64,000 bases of DNA from Fodinibius sp034521915 (GCF_034521915.1 NZ_JAXHLU010000004.1:248001-312000); one strand, 5' to 3'; shown: positions 52,201 through 62,190, counted from the first letter of the stretch. Made by a program: numbers and translations. The notes: generated by a model from the sequence alone, not told the origin.

Positions 52201-52736
52201 TCCTGATCATTTAGGCCGTGACGCTGTAGCTCAATGTAGTAATCATCTCCAAAAAGATTGAGATACCATTCAAAAATGGCGCGTGCTTCCTTTTCGCTTT
52301 TATTAATAATTGTTTGATTGATCTCGCTGGCAATACAGCAGGTTGTAGCAATAAGGCCTTCAGCATACTCGGCCAGCGTTTCTTTATCAATGCGTGGTTT
52401 GTAATAGAGTCCCTCGGTATATCCCAGCGAACATAGCTTAGACAAGTTTTTATAGCCCGTCATGTTTTTGGCCAGCAATACCTGATGGTATCGGGTGCGA
52501 TCTTTTTTGTCGTCCATCCCCGAAGGAGTTACATAAAACTCACAACCAATAATAGGTTTGACGCCGTGTTTATTGGCCGTGTTGACGAACTCCGGCACCC
52601 CAAACATATTTCCGTGATCGGTAATGGCGATCCCGGGCATACCGTTTTTTTTGGATTTCTTGATAAGCTGATTGATGCTCGCGGCACCATCGAGCATACT
52701 AAACTGCGTGTGATTATGGAGGTGTGAAAAATTCAT
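49254..52736 (-). CDS. dnaE: DNA polymerase III subunit alpha
   Basis: An 1160-residue replicative polymerase (DnaE1 type). The PHP domain begins SHLHNHTQFSMLDG with GIAITDHGNMFG. Catalytic palm acids are in SPPDIDIDFDDSGR (about residue 400). Other family blocks: VGPGRGSAAGSVVAYCLGI, GTFQFESDGMRKYL, YRPGPM, and YGFNKSHSAAYSVVAYQTA. The C terminus has the helix-hairpin-helix region and an OB domain (VRVAGIITKVNRVTDKKGRP). The PHP metal residues appear intact. Length normal. Confidence 0.97.
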   Translation of the reverse strand: MNFSHLHNHTQFSMLDGAASINQLIKKSKKNGMPGIAITDHGNMFGVPEFVNTANKHGVKPIIGCEFYVTPSGMDDKKDRTRYHQVLLAKNMTGYKNLSKLCSLGYTEGLYYKPRIDKETLAEYAEGLIATTCCIASEINQTIINKSEKEARAIFEWYLNLFGDDYYIELQRHGLNDQDRCNEILVKWSKEYNVKMVATNDCHYVNEEDSEAHDILLALQTNADINDPNRFRFTDDNNNLNTDFYLKTPEEMEELFSDLPQAIDNTNEIIEKVDDIDLSSELLLPHYSIPDQFDSMDDYLRHLTYEGAKKRYGEITQEISERLEQELGIISRMDFSGYFLITQDFTTEARKRDVFVGPGRGSAAGSVVAYCLGIINVDPMRHDLLFERFLNPERVSPPDIDIDFDDSGRQEVIDYVVEKYGREKVAQIVTYGTMKAKTAIRDVGRVLGVPLQEVNRITKLFPDQPGLNTFDKVLDPSRNPESAKDIKQLFDHPDPQVQKMMRFARTLEGSARQTGIHAAGVIIAPGEISEYVPVALSKDKELITQYDGPHAEECGLLKMDFLGLKTLSILKTSIKYVENNHGIHYELDEIPENDEKTYELYQKGNTIGTFQFESDGMRKYLKQLKPTELDDLIAMNALYRPGPMQFIPEYIDRKHGRSEVEYPHPDLEELLKPTYGIMIYQEQIMKAAQKIANYSLGEADLLRRAMGKKKKKVMDEQREIFTKRAIDNGVSEEKAEELFDIMAEFANYGFNKSHSAAYSVVAYQTAFFKANYPAEYMAAVLSHNMGDIDKVSKFIEECNRMGITVDPPNINSGQGKFVAVEKRIQYGMEAIKGVGSNVVEEIVKEREENGKFDSIYDFARRVDSSVCNKRTLESLFQAGAFDELNPNRRQLLQHMEILLNYGSRVQEMENSNQSDLFGDGSDNSTAIDEPQLEPVDQWSNIERLNKERELIGFYLSGHPLDKFQEDVNMFCSHTLDAEKLNQLNDGTDVRVAGIITKVNRVTDKKGRPFAFLEMEDRHGHVEVVVFNEVYDRCLGMIQEDTRVVVDGSFDSSRGKLQIIANGFERIESMREKYQDQIELKLDIDTNYVDEEDLKQMAQLFRENQGETNVRFNVLSSEAKRPFAMHVRKFVVDPNEELLDGLKSIVGKEAIALNRYNGNGR

Positions 52737-52899
52737 TCAGGAGGCTTTTCTTATGATCCTTGGATTGGAATAATAATACTATTCCTGACCGACAATATTA
52801 AGGCGTATTTTTAGATAATTTTCAAAAAATATTCATTCGGGTTTGAATGGTGAGCGGAAACATTCTATTTTTAGTTTTACCTAATCAAACTGATCTAAT

Positions 52900-54552
52900 A
52901 TGTCCACTAAATATATCTTCGTAACGGGCGGAGTTACATCTTCACTGGGAAAAGGAATTATTTGTGCGTCGCTGGGGCGTCTGTTGGTTGCACGCGGTTT
53001 GAACGTAACGGTTCAAAAGCTTGACCCATATATAAATGTGGATCCCGGCACGATGAATCCCTATGAACACGGAGAGGTTTATGTGACCGAGGATGGTGCG
53101 GAAACCGATCTCGATTTAGGCCATTATGAACGATTCCTGGATATAAAAACATCTCAAGAAAATAATGTTACCACCGGACGTATTTACAATGATGTCATCT
53201 CTAAAGAGCGTCAGGGCGCGTATTTAGGAAAAACCGTTCAGGTAATTCCGCATATCACTGATGAGATTAAATCACATATCGTTGAATTGGGTGAATCCGG
53301 TGATTATGATGTAGTGATTACCGAAATCGGAGGTACTGTAGGTGATATCGAAAGCTTGCCCTATATCGAAGCTGTTCGTCAACTGCGGTATGATGTGGGA
53401 CGAGCGAACACGCTTTCCATCCATTTGACGCTGGTACCGTATTTGTCGGCAGCACGTGAGCTCAAAACCAAGCCGACACAGCACTCTGTTAAAACGCTTT
53501 CTGAAAGTGGTCTGCAGCCTGACATTATTGTAGCTCGTTCTGAGTATGCGCTTGATGATACTATCCGCAATAAAATTGCTCAATTCTGCAACGTCGAATA
53601 CGACGATGTGATTGCATCGCTGGATGCCGAAAGTATTTATCAGGTTCCACTGTTAATGCAGGATGAGGGCTTGGACAAGCGAGTAATTAAGAAGCTAAAG
53701 CTGGATGCCGGTGAACCAGATCTGGAGCGATGGAAAGGATTTGTTGAAGCGGTGAGAAATCCATCTACCCAAATTTCTATTGCGCTTGTTGGCAAGTACG
53801 TAGAGCATCATGATGCTTATAAATCAATTGTAGAGGCGCTCATTCATGGAGGTGCGGTTAACGATTGTGAAGTGGATATTCGCTGGCTGCAATCGGATGA
53901 TTTGACGGCCGATAATATTGCCGAAAACCTGGAAGATGTTTCGGGTGTTTTGGTTGCTCCCGGTTTCGGAGGGCGTGGCATCGACGGTAAGTTGGCTGCA
54001 GCTAACTATTCCCGTAAAAATGGAATTCCTTATTTTGGGATTTGCCTGGGAATGCAGTGTGCCGTCATTGAATTTGCGCGAAATGTATGCGGATGGGAAA
54101 CTGCCAACAGTACAGAATTTGATGAAGATACTGAGTATCCTGTTATTGATTTGATGCCGGATCAAAAGAATATAGAAGACAAGGGCGGCACTATGCGACT
54201 GGGATTGTATGATTGCAAGATTAAAAAGGATTCCAAGACGTATGAAGCTTATGGCAAGGAACTTATTGAGGAGCGGCATCGTCATCGTTACGAGGTAAAT
54301 AACAACTTGCGTTATAAACTAGTGGAAGACGGAATGAAGCTTGTTGGTTTTAATCCCGAACGCGATCTTGTTGAGATTATTGAATTGCCCGAACATCCGT
54401 GGTTTGTAGGCGTACAGTTCCATCCCGAATATTGCTCAACGGTAAACAATCCACAGCCGCTCTTTGTTGATTTTGTTAAAGCTAGCTTAAAACATGCTAA
54501 AGAGAATGATTTGGCTGAGCCCATTAAACGGGAAAAGGTTGTCATTAATTAA
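52900..54552 (+). CDS. pyrG: CTP synthase
   Basis: A 550-residue enzyme aminating UTP to CTP using glutamine. Synthetase domain: KYIFVTGGVTSSLGKGI (P-loop), EHGEVYVTEDGAETDLDLGH, EIGGTVGDIESLP. Glutaminase domain: GFGGRGIDGK, YFGICLGMQCAVIEFARN with the catalytic Cys, and VGVQFHPEYCS with the His-x-Glu pair. It starts a co-directional block with the Nudix gene 11 bases on. Confidence 0.97.
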   Translation: MSTKYIFVTGGVTSSLGKGIICASLGRLLVARGLNVTVQKLDPYINVDPGTMNPYEHGEVYVTEDGAETDLDLGHYERFLDIKTSQENNVTTGRIYNDVISKERQGAYLGKTVQVIPHITDEIKSHIVELGESGDYDVVITEIGGTVGDIESLPYIEAVRQLRYDVGRANTLSIHLTLVPYLSAARELKTKPTQHSVKTLSESGLQPDIIVARSEYALDDTIRNKIAQFCNVEYDDVIASLDAESIYQVPLLMQDEGLDKRVIKKLKLDAGEPDLERWKGFVEAVRNPSTQISIALVGKYVEHHDAYKSIVEALIHGGAVNDCEVDIRWLQSDDLTADNIAENLEDVSGVLVAPGFGGRGIDGKLAAANYSRKNGIPYFGICLGMQCAVIEFARNVCGWETANSTEFDEDTEYPVIDLMPDQKNIEDKGGTMRLGLYDCKIKKDSKTYEAYGKELIEERHRHRYEVNNNLRYKLVEDGMKLVGFNPERDLVEIIELPEHPWFVGVQFHPEYCSTVNNPQPLFVDFVKASLKHAKENDLAEPIKREKVVIN

Positions 54553-54563
54553 TAGAAGACGAC

Positions 54564-55025
54564 ATGTCACCGGATCAGACGTTTGCTAATAAATTGCGAG
54601 TACGAGTTTGCGGAGTGCTGATCCGAAATGACGAAATATTGCTGGCACAAATTCACTCTCCCATAACTGATAAATTGGTTTGGATGCCGCCGGGCGGTGG
54701 ACTTATGTTTGGGGAATCGATGAAGGATTGTCTTAAACGAGAATTTAAAGAAGAGACTAATCTTACAGTAGAAGTTCAAGAGTTGGTGCATGTAAATGAG
54801 CTTTTACGCAAACCGTATCATGCTGTAGAATGTTTCTTTGAAGTTAAAAAGACGAGTGGAACGGAGAAATTAGGCAAAGATCCCGAGCTATCTTGGGATC
54901 GTCAACTTCTGCACGATTTGCAATGGATGCCTGTTGATAAACTGTCTGAACTAGACTTTGCACCTTCCAGTCTTGTAGAGAAAATTAAAAACTGGAACCA
55001 ACGGTCAAGCTATCCTGTTTTTTAA
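54564..55025 (+). CDS. Nudix hydrolase
   Basis: A 153-residue hydrolase of nucleoside diphosphate-linked substrates. The Nudix box is GGLMFGESMKDCLK-REFKEETNL: GX5EX7REUXEE is complete, with the final Gly replaced by Asn. A preceding WMPPGGG and a C-terminal DLQWMPVDKLSEL are usual. Substrate unknown. It follows pyrG at 11 bases and is probably co-transcribed. Confidence 0.88.
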   Translation: MSPDQTFANKLRVRVCGVLIRNDEILLAQIHSPITDKLVWMPPGGGLMFGESMKDCLKREFKEETNLTVEVQELVHVNELLRKPYHAVECFFEVKKTSGTEKLGKDPELSWDRQLLHDLQWMPVDKLSELDFAPSSLVEKIKNWNQRSSYPVF

Positions 55026-55118
55026 CAGCTTCTTACATCTGGGATGATAATCTATTTTTTTAATCCTAATGGGATTGTAATAAATTTAGAAGCTTAATTT
55101 TTAACCACATCTACTCTT

Positions 55119-56795
55119 ATGTATAATCTTCGATTTTCAGTTCTAGCTATTTTGTGTGTGGCTTTAGTAGGGTATTCCTGCCGGAGTAATCAAAGTTCGA
55201 AAACAACGGTAATCCAAAATGTTAAGGGATATACCTTTTATGGTGGTGAGCTGAAAGAATTTTCAGCGTTGGCGTTTAAAGATGGTAAGGTCGTGGATGT
55301 GTATTCTGATACAACCTTTGAATCGTCGTCTCAAACAGAAGTGATTGACGGGGAGGGAAAGGTAATGCTACCTGGCCTTATTGATGCCCATGGTCACGTG
55401 ATGGGATTGGGAACAATGCTCATGAATGTAGATCTGATGGGTATTAAATCGTTGGATTCGGCGCTGGCACATATCGAAGAATATGCATCTGAGAATCCCG
55501 ATTTGAAGTGGATTGAAGGACGAGGCTGGAATAATACGCATTGGGGCGATGGCGGTTTTCCCACAGCCGAAGATCTTGATAAAGTGGTAAGTGATCGTCC
55601 CGTTTGGTTGAGCCGAGTCGATGGTCATGCCGGCTGGGCAAATAGCAAGGCTATGGAGATGGCAGGTATTACTGCTGAAACGGAAGCGCCGGAAGGTGGA
55701 AAAATTATTCGCGACGAAAATGGGGAACCTACTGGTGTGTTTATAGATGAAGCAGAACAGCTTATTGCTTCACATATTCCCGAACCAACGGATGAAGAGC
55801 AGCAAATGGCTTTGAAAAATGCACTCCAGCGAATGCGCAGCAAAGGACTGACAAGTGTCCACGATGCAGGGATTTCTGCAGAAATTTGGGAGCTCTATAA
55901 AAAGTTTGCCGATGAAGGAGAACTAACAACACGAATTTATGCGATGATTGGCGGAGCCGGTGACACGTTTGATGAGCTTGGCAAAAATGGTCCCATTACT
56001 TCATACGCAGATGATTTGTTGGCACTGCGCAGCGTTAAAATTTATGGCGACGGTGCATTAGGCAGTCGCGGTGCTGCTATGTTGGAGCCTTATTCCGATG
56101 ATCCCGACAATACTGGCCTGCTGTTCCACACCCAGGAGGAGATGAACCAGATGGTGTTAAAAACAATGTCGGAAGGATTTCAGACAAATATCCATGCGAT
56201 CGGAGATGCAGCTAATCGTCAGGTGCTTAATGCCTTTGAGAATGCGAAAGATAGTTTGGGAGATCAGGGACTCAGAAATAGAGTAGAACACGCACAGATT
56301 GTTTCTCAGCAAGACATTCCCCGTTTTAATGAGCTTAGTATTATCGCTTCCATGCAGCCAACCCATGCTACTAGTGATATGAATATGGCAGAAGATCGCG
56401 TGGGCCCCGAACGCATTAAAGGCGGCTATGCCTGGAAAACGTTTGTAGATCAGGGTACGACGGTAGCTTTCGGCTCAGATTTCCCGGTGGAACATGTGAA
56501 CCCGTTTTATGGTTTGTACTCAGCGGTAACCCGACAAGATCATCAAGGGAATCCCGAAGGTGGTTGGTATCCATCCGAAAGTTTGAATCGGGAGCAGGCA
56601 CTTCGCTCTTTTACCTTGGATGCCGCTTATGCTGCCCATCAGGAAGATATGCTTGGCAGCTTAGAGCCGGGCAAATGGGCTGATTTCATCCTTGTGGATC
56701 GCGATTATTTCGAAGTTCCGGAAAGTGAGATTTGGCAAACAAAAGTGCTCGAAACCTGGATGGGCGGCGAAAAAGTATATTCTGCAGACAAATAA
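55119..56795 (+). CDS. Amidohydrolase family protein (YtcJ-like), probably a lipoprotein
   Basis: A 558-residue metal-dependent amidohydrolase. The N terminus (VLAILCVALVGYSCRSNQ) resembles a lipoprotein signal with Cys at about 21 (atypical lipobox GYSC). Metal motif VMLPGLIDAHGHVMG, WIEGRGWNN, SVKIYGDGALGSRGA, THATSDMNM, and VAFGSDFPVEHVNPFYGLYS match the YtcJ/NfdA exoenzyme group. Substrate unknown. It lies between the Nudix gene and nadE. Confidence 0.88.
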   Translation: MYNLRFSVLAILCVALVGYSCRSNQSSKTTVIQNVKGYTFYGGELKEFSALAFKDGKVVDVYSDTTFESSSQTEVIDGEGKVMLPGLIDAHGHVMGLGTMLMNVDLMGIKSLDSALAHIEEYASENPDLKWIEGRGWNNTHWGDGGFPTAEDLDKVVSDRPVWLSRVDGHAGWANSKAMEMAGITAETEAPEGGKIIRDENGEPTGVFIDEAEQLIASHIPEPTDEEQQMALKNALQRMRSKGLTSVHDAGISAEIWELYKKFADEGELTTRIYAMIGGAGDTFDELGKNGPITSYADDLLALRSVKIYGDGALGSRGAAMLEPYSDDPDNTGLLFHTQEEMNQMVLKTMSEGFQTNIHAIGDAANRQVLNAFENAKDSLGDQGLRNRVEHAQIVSQQDIPRFNELSIIASMQPTHATSDMNMAEDRVGPERIKGGYAWKTFVDQGTTVAFGSDFPVEHVNPFYGLYSAVTRQDHQGNPEGGWYPSESLNREQALRSFTLDAAYAAHQEDMLGSLEPGKWADFILVDRDYFEVPESEIWQTKVLETWMGGEKVYSADK

Positions 56796-56805
56796 TTTTT
56801 GATTT

Positions 56806-58476
56806 ATGATCATACGTTTAGAACAGTTAAATCCTATAATTGGGGATATCAGTGGTAATATTTCGCTCATTGAGAGGGCCATGGCCGATGCAGAAGCAGA
56901 TCATGTGGATTTGCTTGTGTTACCGGAATTAGTGGTTTGTGGGTATCCGCCGATGGATTTAATTGAGCGCCAGACGTTTTTAGATACTATCTACCAGGCG
57001 AATGAAAGAATTATAGCAAACTCTGGGGATACTGCGGTGTTGTTTGGAACGGTAACCTCCAATAATAGTTCCGGTCGCAAATGTTTTAACAGTGCGCTTT
57101 TGGCTCATAGCGGAGAAAAGATTACAGAAGTGCATAAAACACTGCTTCCCACCTATGATGTGTATGACGAGCTCCGGTATTTTGAGCCCAATGATACGTT
57201 TGAATGCGTTGAGTTTAAGGGGACACAAATTGGGATTACCGTATGTGAAGATATCTGGTATAATTTTGAGCTTCCGTATTTGACGTATGATGTAAACCCT
57301 GCAAAGGAGTTGGTGGAAAAGGGAGCTGAAGCAATTTTTAATCTCTCGGCATCCCCATACACTCGAAACAAGCCAAAAAGTCGTCAAAAAATGTTACAGC
57401 AGCATATTGAACGTTTGGAGGTCCCTGTGTTCTATGTAAATCAGGTGGGAGGAAATACAGAGCTGATTTCAGATGGTGATTCAATGGCTATTAACAGCGA
57501 TGCCAATATAGTGGGAAGAGCTCCGCTATTCGAGGAGGCCCATATTGATCTCGACTGGGAGCCTAAAACAGATGCATTGGAAAATATAGGACCTGCGCCT
57601 GCAGAGGTTTCGGAGAAAATTGCTCAGATGTTCAACGCTTTAAAGTTGGGCTTACAAGATTACCTTGATAAAACAGGTATTGCCGATGATGTTGTTTTAG
57701 GACTAAGTGGAGGAATTGATTCTGCGTTAGTTGCCGCCATTGCAACGGAAGCTTTAGGGGCAGAGAATGTGGTCGGTATTACCATGCCGTCAGAATTTTC
57801 ATCAGAAGGAAGCGTTACCCATTCGCAACAACTGGCACAAAATCTTGGAATCGAGCTACATGAGATCGCGGTTAAAGATCTGTATGATCAGTTTAACACT
57901 GCCTTGAAGCCGTTATTTAAAGACGCTTCTTTTGGAGTGGCCGAAGAAAATTTGCAACCTCGTATTCGAGGTACATTGTTGATGGCATACTCCAACAAAT
58001 TTGGTAATATGCTGTTAAATACCGGTAATAAATCTGAGCTGGCCACTGGTTACTGTACCTTATATGGCGATATGGCCGGAGGATTGGGAGTTATAGCGGA
58101 TCTGTATAAGCTTGAAGTGTATGAAATGGCTCGCTGGCTGAATGAAAAGTATTATGGCGAAGAAATTATTCCGCAAGAAATCATTGACAAGGCACCGAGT
58201 GCCGAATTGCGTCCCGACCAAAAAGATGCAGATAGTTTGCCGAAATATGATATTTTAGATCCTATTCTGGAGGCTTATATTGAAAAGCAGCTCTCCATTG
58301 CAGAAATTGCCCAACAGGGCTTTGATATTGATACCGTTCAAGAAATTGTTGCACTGGTTGATCGTAATGAGTATAAGCGCTTTCAGGCGGTTCCTGCACT
58401 AAAAGTTAGCGATAAGGCTTTTGGGACGGGCAGACGTTGGCCGTTGGTACAGCGTTGGACAAATAACCGAAATTGA
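56806..58476 (+). CDS. nadE: Glutamine-dependent NAD+ synthase
   Basis: A 556-residue fused enzyme. N-terminal nitrilase-type glutaminase: Glu in LVLPELVVCGYPP, Lys in EVHKTLLPTYDVYDE, Cys in GITVCEDIWYNF, and channelled ammonia to the C-terminal synthetase. ATP-binding PP-loop GLSGGIDSALVAAI, then NTGNKSELATGYCTLYGD and the YKLEVYEMARWL region. It makes NAD+ from nicotinic acid adenine dinucleotide. Its TGA lies about 50 bases from the transglycosylase ATG. Confidence 0.95.
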   Translation: MIIRLEQLNPIIGDISGNISLIERAMADAEADHVDLLVLPELVVCGYPPMDLIERQTFLDTIYQANERIIANSGDTAVLFGTVTSNNSSGRKCFNSALLAHSGEKITEVHKTLLPTYDVYDELRYFEPNDTFECVEFKGTQIGITVCEDIWYNFELPYLTYDVNPAKELVEKGAEAIFNLSASPYTRNKPKSRQKMLQQHIERLEVPVFYVNQVGGNTELISDGDSMAINSDANIVGRAPLFEEAHIDLDWEPKTDALENIGPAPAEVSEKIAQMFNALKLGLQDYLDKTGIADDVVLGLSGGIDSALVAAIATEALGAENVVGITMPSEFSSEGSVTHSQQLAQNLGIELHEIAVKDLYDQFNTALKPLFKDASFGVAEENLQPRIRGTLLMAYSNKFGNMLLNTGNKSELATGYCTLYGDMAGGLGVIADLYKLEVYEMARWLNEKYYGEEIIPQEIIDKAPSAELRPDQKDADSLPKYDILDPILEAYIEKQLSIAEIAQQGFDIDTVQEIVALVDRNEYKRFQAVPALKVSDKAFGTGRRWPLVQRWTNNRN

Positions 58477-58526
58477 CGTTATTAAAAGAGCGTATCAAAA
58501 AATTTAACTATATATCGAAGCATGCT

Positions 58527-60527
58527 ATGCAGAATAAGCTACAGCTTTTACTTGTTTTTGTCTTAATTATAGGCGTTACTCCCGCATTGTCCCAGCAGCA
58601 GGATGAGGATATACAGCTGGAGGAAAGCCCTATGCCTGCCAAGCTTCTTCCCTATAATAATCCCATGGTATCCGGGGATGATGATTTTGCTGACGAAGAA
58701 GCCCGACCGCAAGCAAAACTCGATAATTTCCAAAAAGATTTGATGCGTCGCATCGCTGATATATATCGCATGCATGTAAATGCAATTGAGGCGCAAATTC
58801 AGGATGATCCGCTGAGTGCCGAAACGCATATTACTGATGCCCTTAATGCTATGCAAAACCTATTGGATACCTACCCGGAGGTACAATCCAATGAGCGATT
58901 TAGTGCATTGTATCGATCGGTAATGACCGAATACCGAGAGTTTTATGGTGTAGAAGATTCTTCGAAACAGGTTAAGGGCGAAATTTTTGCCATTCAGAAA
59001 GAGCTGTACTCTAAGGAGGACGACTGGATGAGTGAAAATGAGGAATACGTACTCCCGGATAATATAACAACTCCCAAGACGGAAGTGCCTCTGGTTCAAA
59101 ACCGTCAGGTCAATCGTCATCTGATGTACTATACGCTTAAACGTCCGGAAGTAATGGAAACGTGGTTGCGGCGTACCAAGAAGTATTTTCCAATGATGAA
59201 AAAAATATTTAAAGATGAGGGGGTTCCAACTGAGCTAATTCACCTTGCGATGGTAGAGAGTGGATTGAACCCTGAGGCGAGAAGCTGGGCATCTGCCGTT
59301 GGAATGTGGCAGTTTATTCGGGCAACCGGCTCTATGTACGGGCTGGAGGTTAACTGGTGGATTGATGAACGGCGCGATCCTGAAAAGGCAACACGAGCAG
59401 CAGCCCGACATTTAAAAGATCTCTACAATATTTGGGGCGACTGGCATCTGGCTATTGCTAATTACAATATTAGTCCCCGTGGGTTGAAAAGGGCCATTAG
59501 AGCAGCCGGCGAAGAGGATTATTGGGCAGCACTGCCTTATTTGCCACGCGAAACACAGGGATATGTGCCTGGTTTTATTGCCGCAACAATGATTGAGATG
59601 AATCCCGAACAATTTGGATTTAAAGGAACATATGAGGCCGATGAATATAATTACGAAGTTTTTGAGGTTGCGCCACTAATGCCGCTTGATGCCTTGGCAA
59701 ATGCTGCTGGTATTACCACAGAAAAATTGAAGGAGTATAATCCTGAGTTGCTACGATGGGCAACGCCCCCGGGTAATAGTTATCCATTAAAATTGCCAGT
59801 GGGCACGAAAGAGAAGTTTGCGGCAAATTACGATAACATTCCCAAAGAGGAACGCAGCCAAAATGTAGCTATGCACACGGTGAATAGAGGAGAAACATTG
59901 GGATATATCGCTCGAAAATACGGTACTTCGGTACGAGCACTTTATGAGACGAATGAAAGTCTTTCAAATACTATCTATCCTGGTCAAAAAATTGTAGTGC
60001 CATTGGCACCTGGAAGCAGTGAAAAGATTGCCGTTAACAAACCTACTCATCAGCCCAGAGGTAAAACCTCTACAAGACAACAACGATCTAAGTCAAAAGC
60101 GCCGGCTAATTCAGCTCAGCTTAGTTATAAGGTGAAAAAAGGTGATACGATTGGTCATATCGCAGAATGGTATGATGTTCGAGCTTGGCAAATACGATCT
60201 TGGAATGGGACATCAAATTACATTCGTCCGGGAGAAGACCTGATTATCTATGTACCTCAATCTAAGCAGTCGTATTACAGCCAGATCAACAGCATGTCGT
60301 TTAGCAAAAAGCAAAAACTGGAACGTGAGCAGCGGTCAGGCAAAGATATAACTGAAGCGTATTTGGCATCAGCTGATGATGGAGAAGGAATTACATACAC
60401 TGTCCAATCTAATGATACCCTTATTCAGATCGCTAACTCTTTTGGCGTCTCAGTAAATCAGATAAAGCGTTTAAATAATCTCAATGGCTCAAGAATTTTT
60501 GTTGGGCAACAGTTGAAGATTAAATAA
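58527..60527 (+). CDS. LysM-containing lytic murein transglycosylase (MltD-like)
   Basis: A 666-residue periplasmic enzyme cutting peptidoglycan with 1,6-anhydro products. The ATG at 58527 gives a signal peptide (MQNKLQLLLVFVLIIGVTPA); an earlier TTG at 58473 overlaps the nadE stop and is less likely. The GH23 domain has catalytic Glu in LAMVESGLNPEARSWASAVG (about residue 243) followed by MWQFIRATG. Three LysM modules are at about 449-495, 533-578 and 624-666 (VNRGETLGYIARKYG, VKKGDTIGHIAEWYD, VQSNDTLIQIANSFG). Typical MltD has two or three LysM. Confidence 0.92.
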   Translation: MQNKLQLLLVFVLIIGVTPALSQQQDEDIQLEESPMPAKLLPYNNPMVSGDDDFADEEARPQAKLDNFQKDLMRRIADIYRMHVNAIEAQIQDDPLSAETHITDALNAMQNLLDTYPEVQSNERFSALYRSVMTEYREFYGVEDSSKQVKGEIFAIQKELYSKEDDWMSENEEYVLPDNITTPKTEVPLVQNRQVNRHLMYYTLKRPEVMETWLRRTKKYFPMMKKIFKDEGVPTELIHLAMVESGLNPEARSWASAVGMWQFIRATGSMYGLEVNWWIDERRDPEKATRAAARHLKDLYNIWGDWHLAIANYNISPRGLKRAIRAAGEEDYWAALPYLPRETQGYVPGFIAATMIEMNPEQFGFKGTYEADEYNYEVFEVAPLMPLDALANAAGITTEKLKEYNPELLRWATPPGNSYPLKLPVGTKEKFAANYDNIPKEERSQNVAMHTVNRGETLGYIARKYGTSVRALYETNESLSNTIYPGQKIVVPLAPGSSEKIAVNKPTHQPRGKTSTRQQRSKSKAPANSAQLSYKVKKGDTIGHIAEWYDVRAWQIRSWNGTSNYIRPGEDLIIYVPQSKQSYYSQINSMSFSKKQKLEREQRSGKDITEAYLASADDGEGITYTVQSNDTLIQIANSFGVSVNQIKRLNNLNGSRIFVGQQLKIK

Positions 60528-60538
60528 GATGTACTTCA

Positions 60539-62188
60539 ATGGGTAAAATGAGGAAATTTTTAGTTGCCGGCTTGCTGGCGCTGACATCGTTGGCGCTTAT
60601 AGGTTTAGCGCGTAATCCGGATATTTATTTCCTCATTAAGAAGAACTTTACCATATTCAGCGAGGTATATCGCACGGTTTCCCTGGAGTATGTGGATGAG
60701 GTAGATCCTGAAAAACTAATGCGCAAAGGGATTGATGCGATGTTGGAGTCCCTTGATCCATATACCGTAATGATTGATGAAGCCCAGCAGCAAAATATGG
60801 AGATCATCAGTCGTGGCAGTTATGGAGGGGTGGGTTTGGATGTAGGATTTCGGGGAGGCCAGATAGTAGTGGTTGCACCTATCGAAGGATATTCGGCACA
60901 TCGTAAAGGTATTCGAGCGGGTGATGTTATTAAAAAGGTTGATGGCATATCGGTTGCAGATTTGATGCCCGAAGAAGTCCAGAAATTAATAGATGGAGAG
61001 CTGGGGTCTACAGTTACGTTAACTATAAAGCGGTATGGTATAGACAATCCCATAAATTTTGAGCTGGAACGTCAACGTATTGAGGTAAAAAATGTAGGAT
61101 ATGCCGGTTTGGTGGGGGATTCTAAAAATATAGGCTATATACTGTTAAATCGTTTCTCAAAAGGTACGGCAGAGGAAGTTCGAAAAGCGATTGAAGATCT
61201 TACCACCAATAAGCAGCTTGATGGAATGATTTTGGATTTGCGTAATAATCCCGGTGGATTGTTAGAGGAGGCTGTAGGTATTGTTGATAAATTTATTCCA
61301 CAAAATCAGATGGTTGTGGAGACGCGGGGACGCCAAAGTGAACACAATAATATATTCACAACCGAAGAAACGCCTGTTTTACCGGATATGCCTCTGGCAG
61401 TATTGCAAAACGGTGGTAGTGCCAGCGCATCAGAAATTGTGGCCGGCGCATTTCAGGACTACGATAGAGCTGTAATTATGGGAGAACAAAGTTTTGGTAA
61501 AGGCTTAGTGCAGACTGTAACTCAGCTTTCGTACAATACAGCTCTCAAAATGACCATTTCCAGATATTATATTCCCAGCGGTCGTAGCATTCAATCTATT
61601 ACTTATACACACGATGATGATAACAGTGCGGTATTAAAACCCGACTCACTTCGCAAGGAATTTAAAACACGAAATGGCAGAACGGTATATGATGGCAACG
61701 GTATTGCCCCGGATATCAACATAAAAAATGAGGAACCATCGCTGCTGGAAACTTCTCTATTGAGAGAGAATCTATTTTTTGATTTTGCTAATCGATATGC
61801 AGCAATGCATGACAGTTTGAATGAGCCTTTTGGTTCTGATGCTCTATATGAAGAATTTACGGCATTTGTGTCTGAGAAGAATTTCCATTACCAAACGCCC
61901 TCAGAGAAGCATTTGACGAAAATTGATTCCCTGCTCAATGGTATAGAGGGGGATGGCAAGGAACATATTCAGGAATTGAAAAACGTTATTGGAGAAAAAA
62001 AGAAGCAACAGTTTATCCGAAAACGATCTGATCTTGAAAGAAGATTATATTTGGAATTGATAGCGCGTTACAAAGGCCGGCAGGGACAAACAGCTGCGTG
62101 GCTGCCACATGATGAGGCAGTTAATAAAGCAATTTCGATATTACAGAATAACGAACAGTATAATAGTATTTTGGCAGGTTCAAATTAG
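60539..62188 (+). CDS. S41-family C-terminal processing peptidase
   Basis: A 549-residue Tsp/CtpA-like protease. N-terminal membrane anchor or signal (KFLVAGLLALTSLALIGLA). PDZ domain at about 85-165 (GSYGGVGLDVGFRGGQIVV, IRAGDVIKKVDG). The protease core has LDLRNNPGGLLEEAVG, catalytic Ser in NGGSASASEIVAGAF (about 293), and Lys in GEQSFGKGLVQT (about 320). The C-terminal extension is helical. It follows the transglycosylase by 11 bases and precedes the PHP gene by 2, so they look like one operon involved in envelope quality control. Confidence 0.93.
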   Translation: MGKMRKFLVAGLLALTSLALIGLARNPDIYFLIKKNFTIFSEVYRTVSLEYVDEVDPEKLMRKGIDAMLESLDPYTVMIDEAQQQNMEIISRGSYGGVGLDVGFRGGQIVVVAPIEGYSAHRKGIRAGDVIKKVDGISVADLMPEEVQKLIDGELGSTVTLTIKRYGIDNPINFELERQRIEVKNVGYAGLVGDSKNIGYILLNRFSKGTAEEVRKAIEDLTTNKQLDGMILDLRNNPGGLLEEAVGIVDKFIPQNQMVVETRGRQSEHNNIFTTEETPVLPDMPLAVLQNGGSASASEIVAGAFQDYDRAVIMGEQSFGKGLVQTVTQLSYNTALKMTISRYYIPSGRSIQSITYTHDDDNSAVLKPDSLRKEFKTRNGRTVYDGNGIAPDINIKNEEPSLLETSLLRENLFFDFANRYAAMHDSLNEPFGSDALYEEFTAFVSEKNFHYQTPSEKHLTKIDSLLNGIEGDGKEHIQELKNVIGEKKKQQFIRKRSDLERRLYLELIARYKGRQGQTAAWLPHDEAVNKAISILQNNEQYNSILAGSN

Positions 62189-62190
62189 GA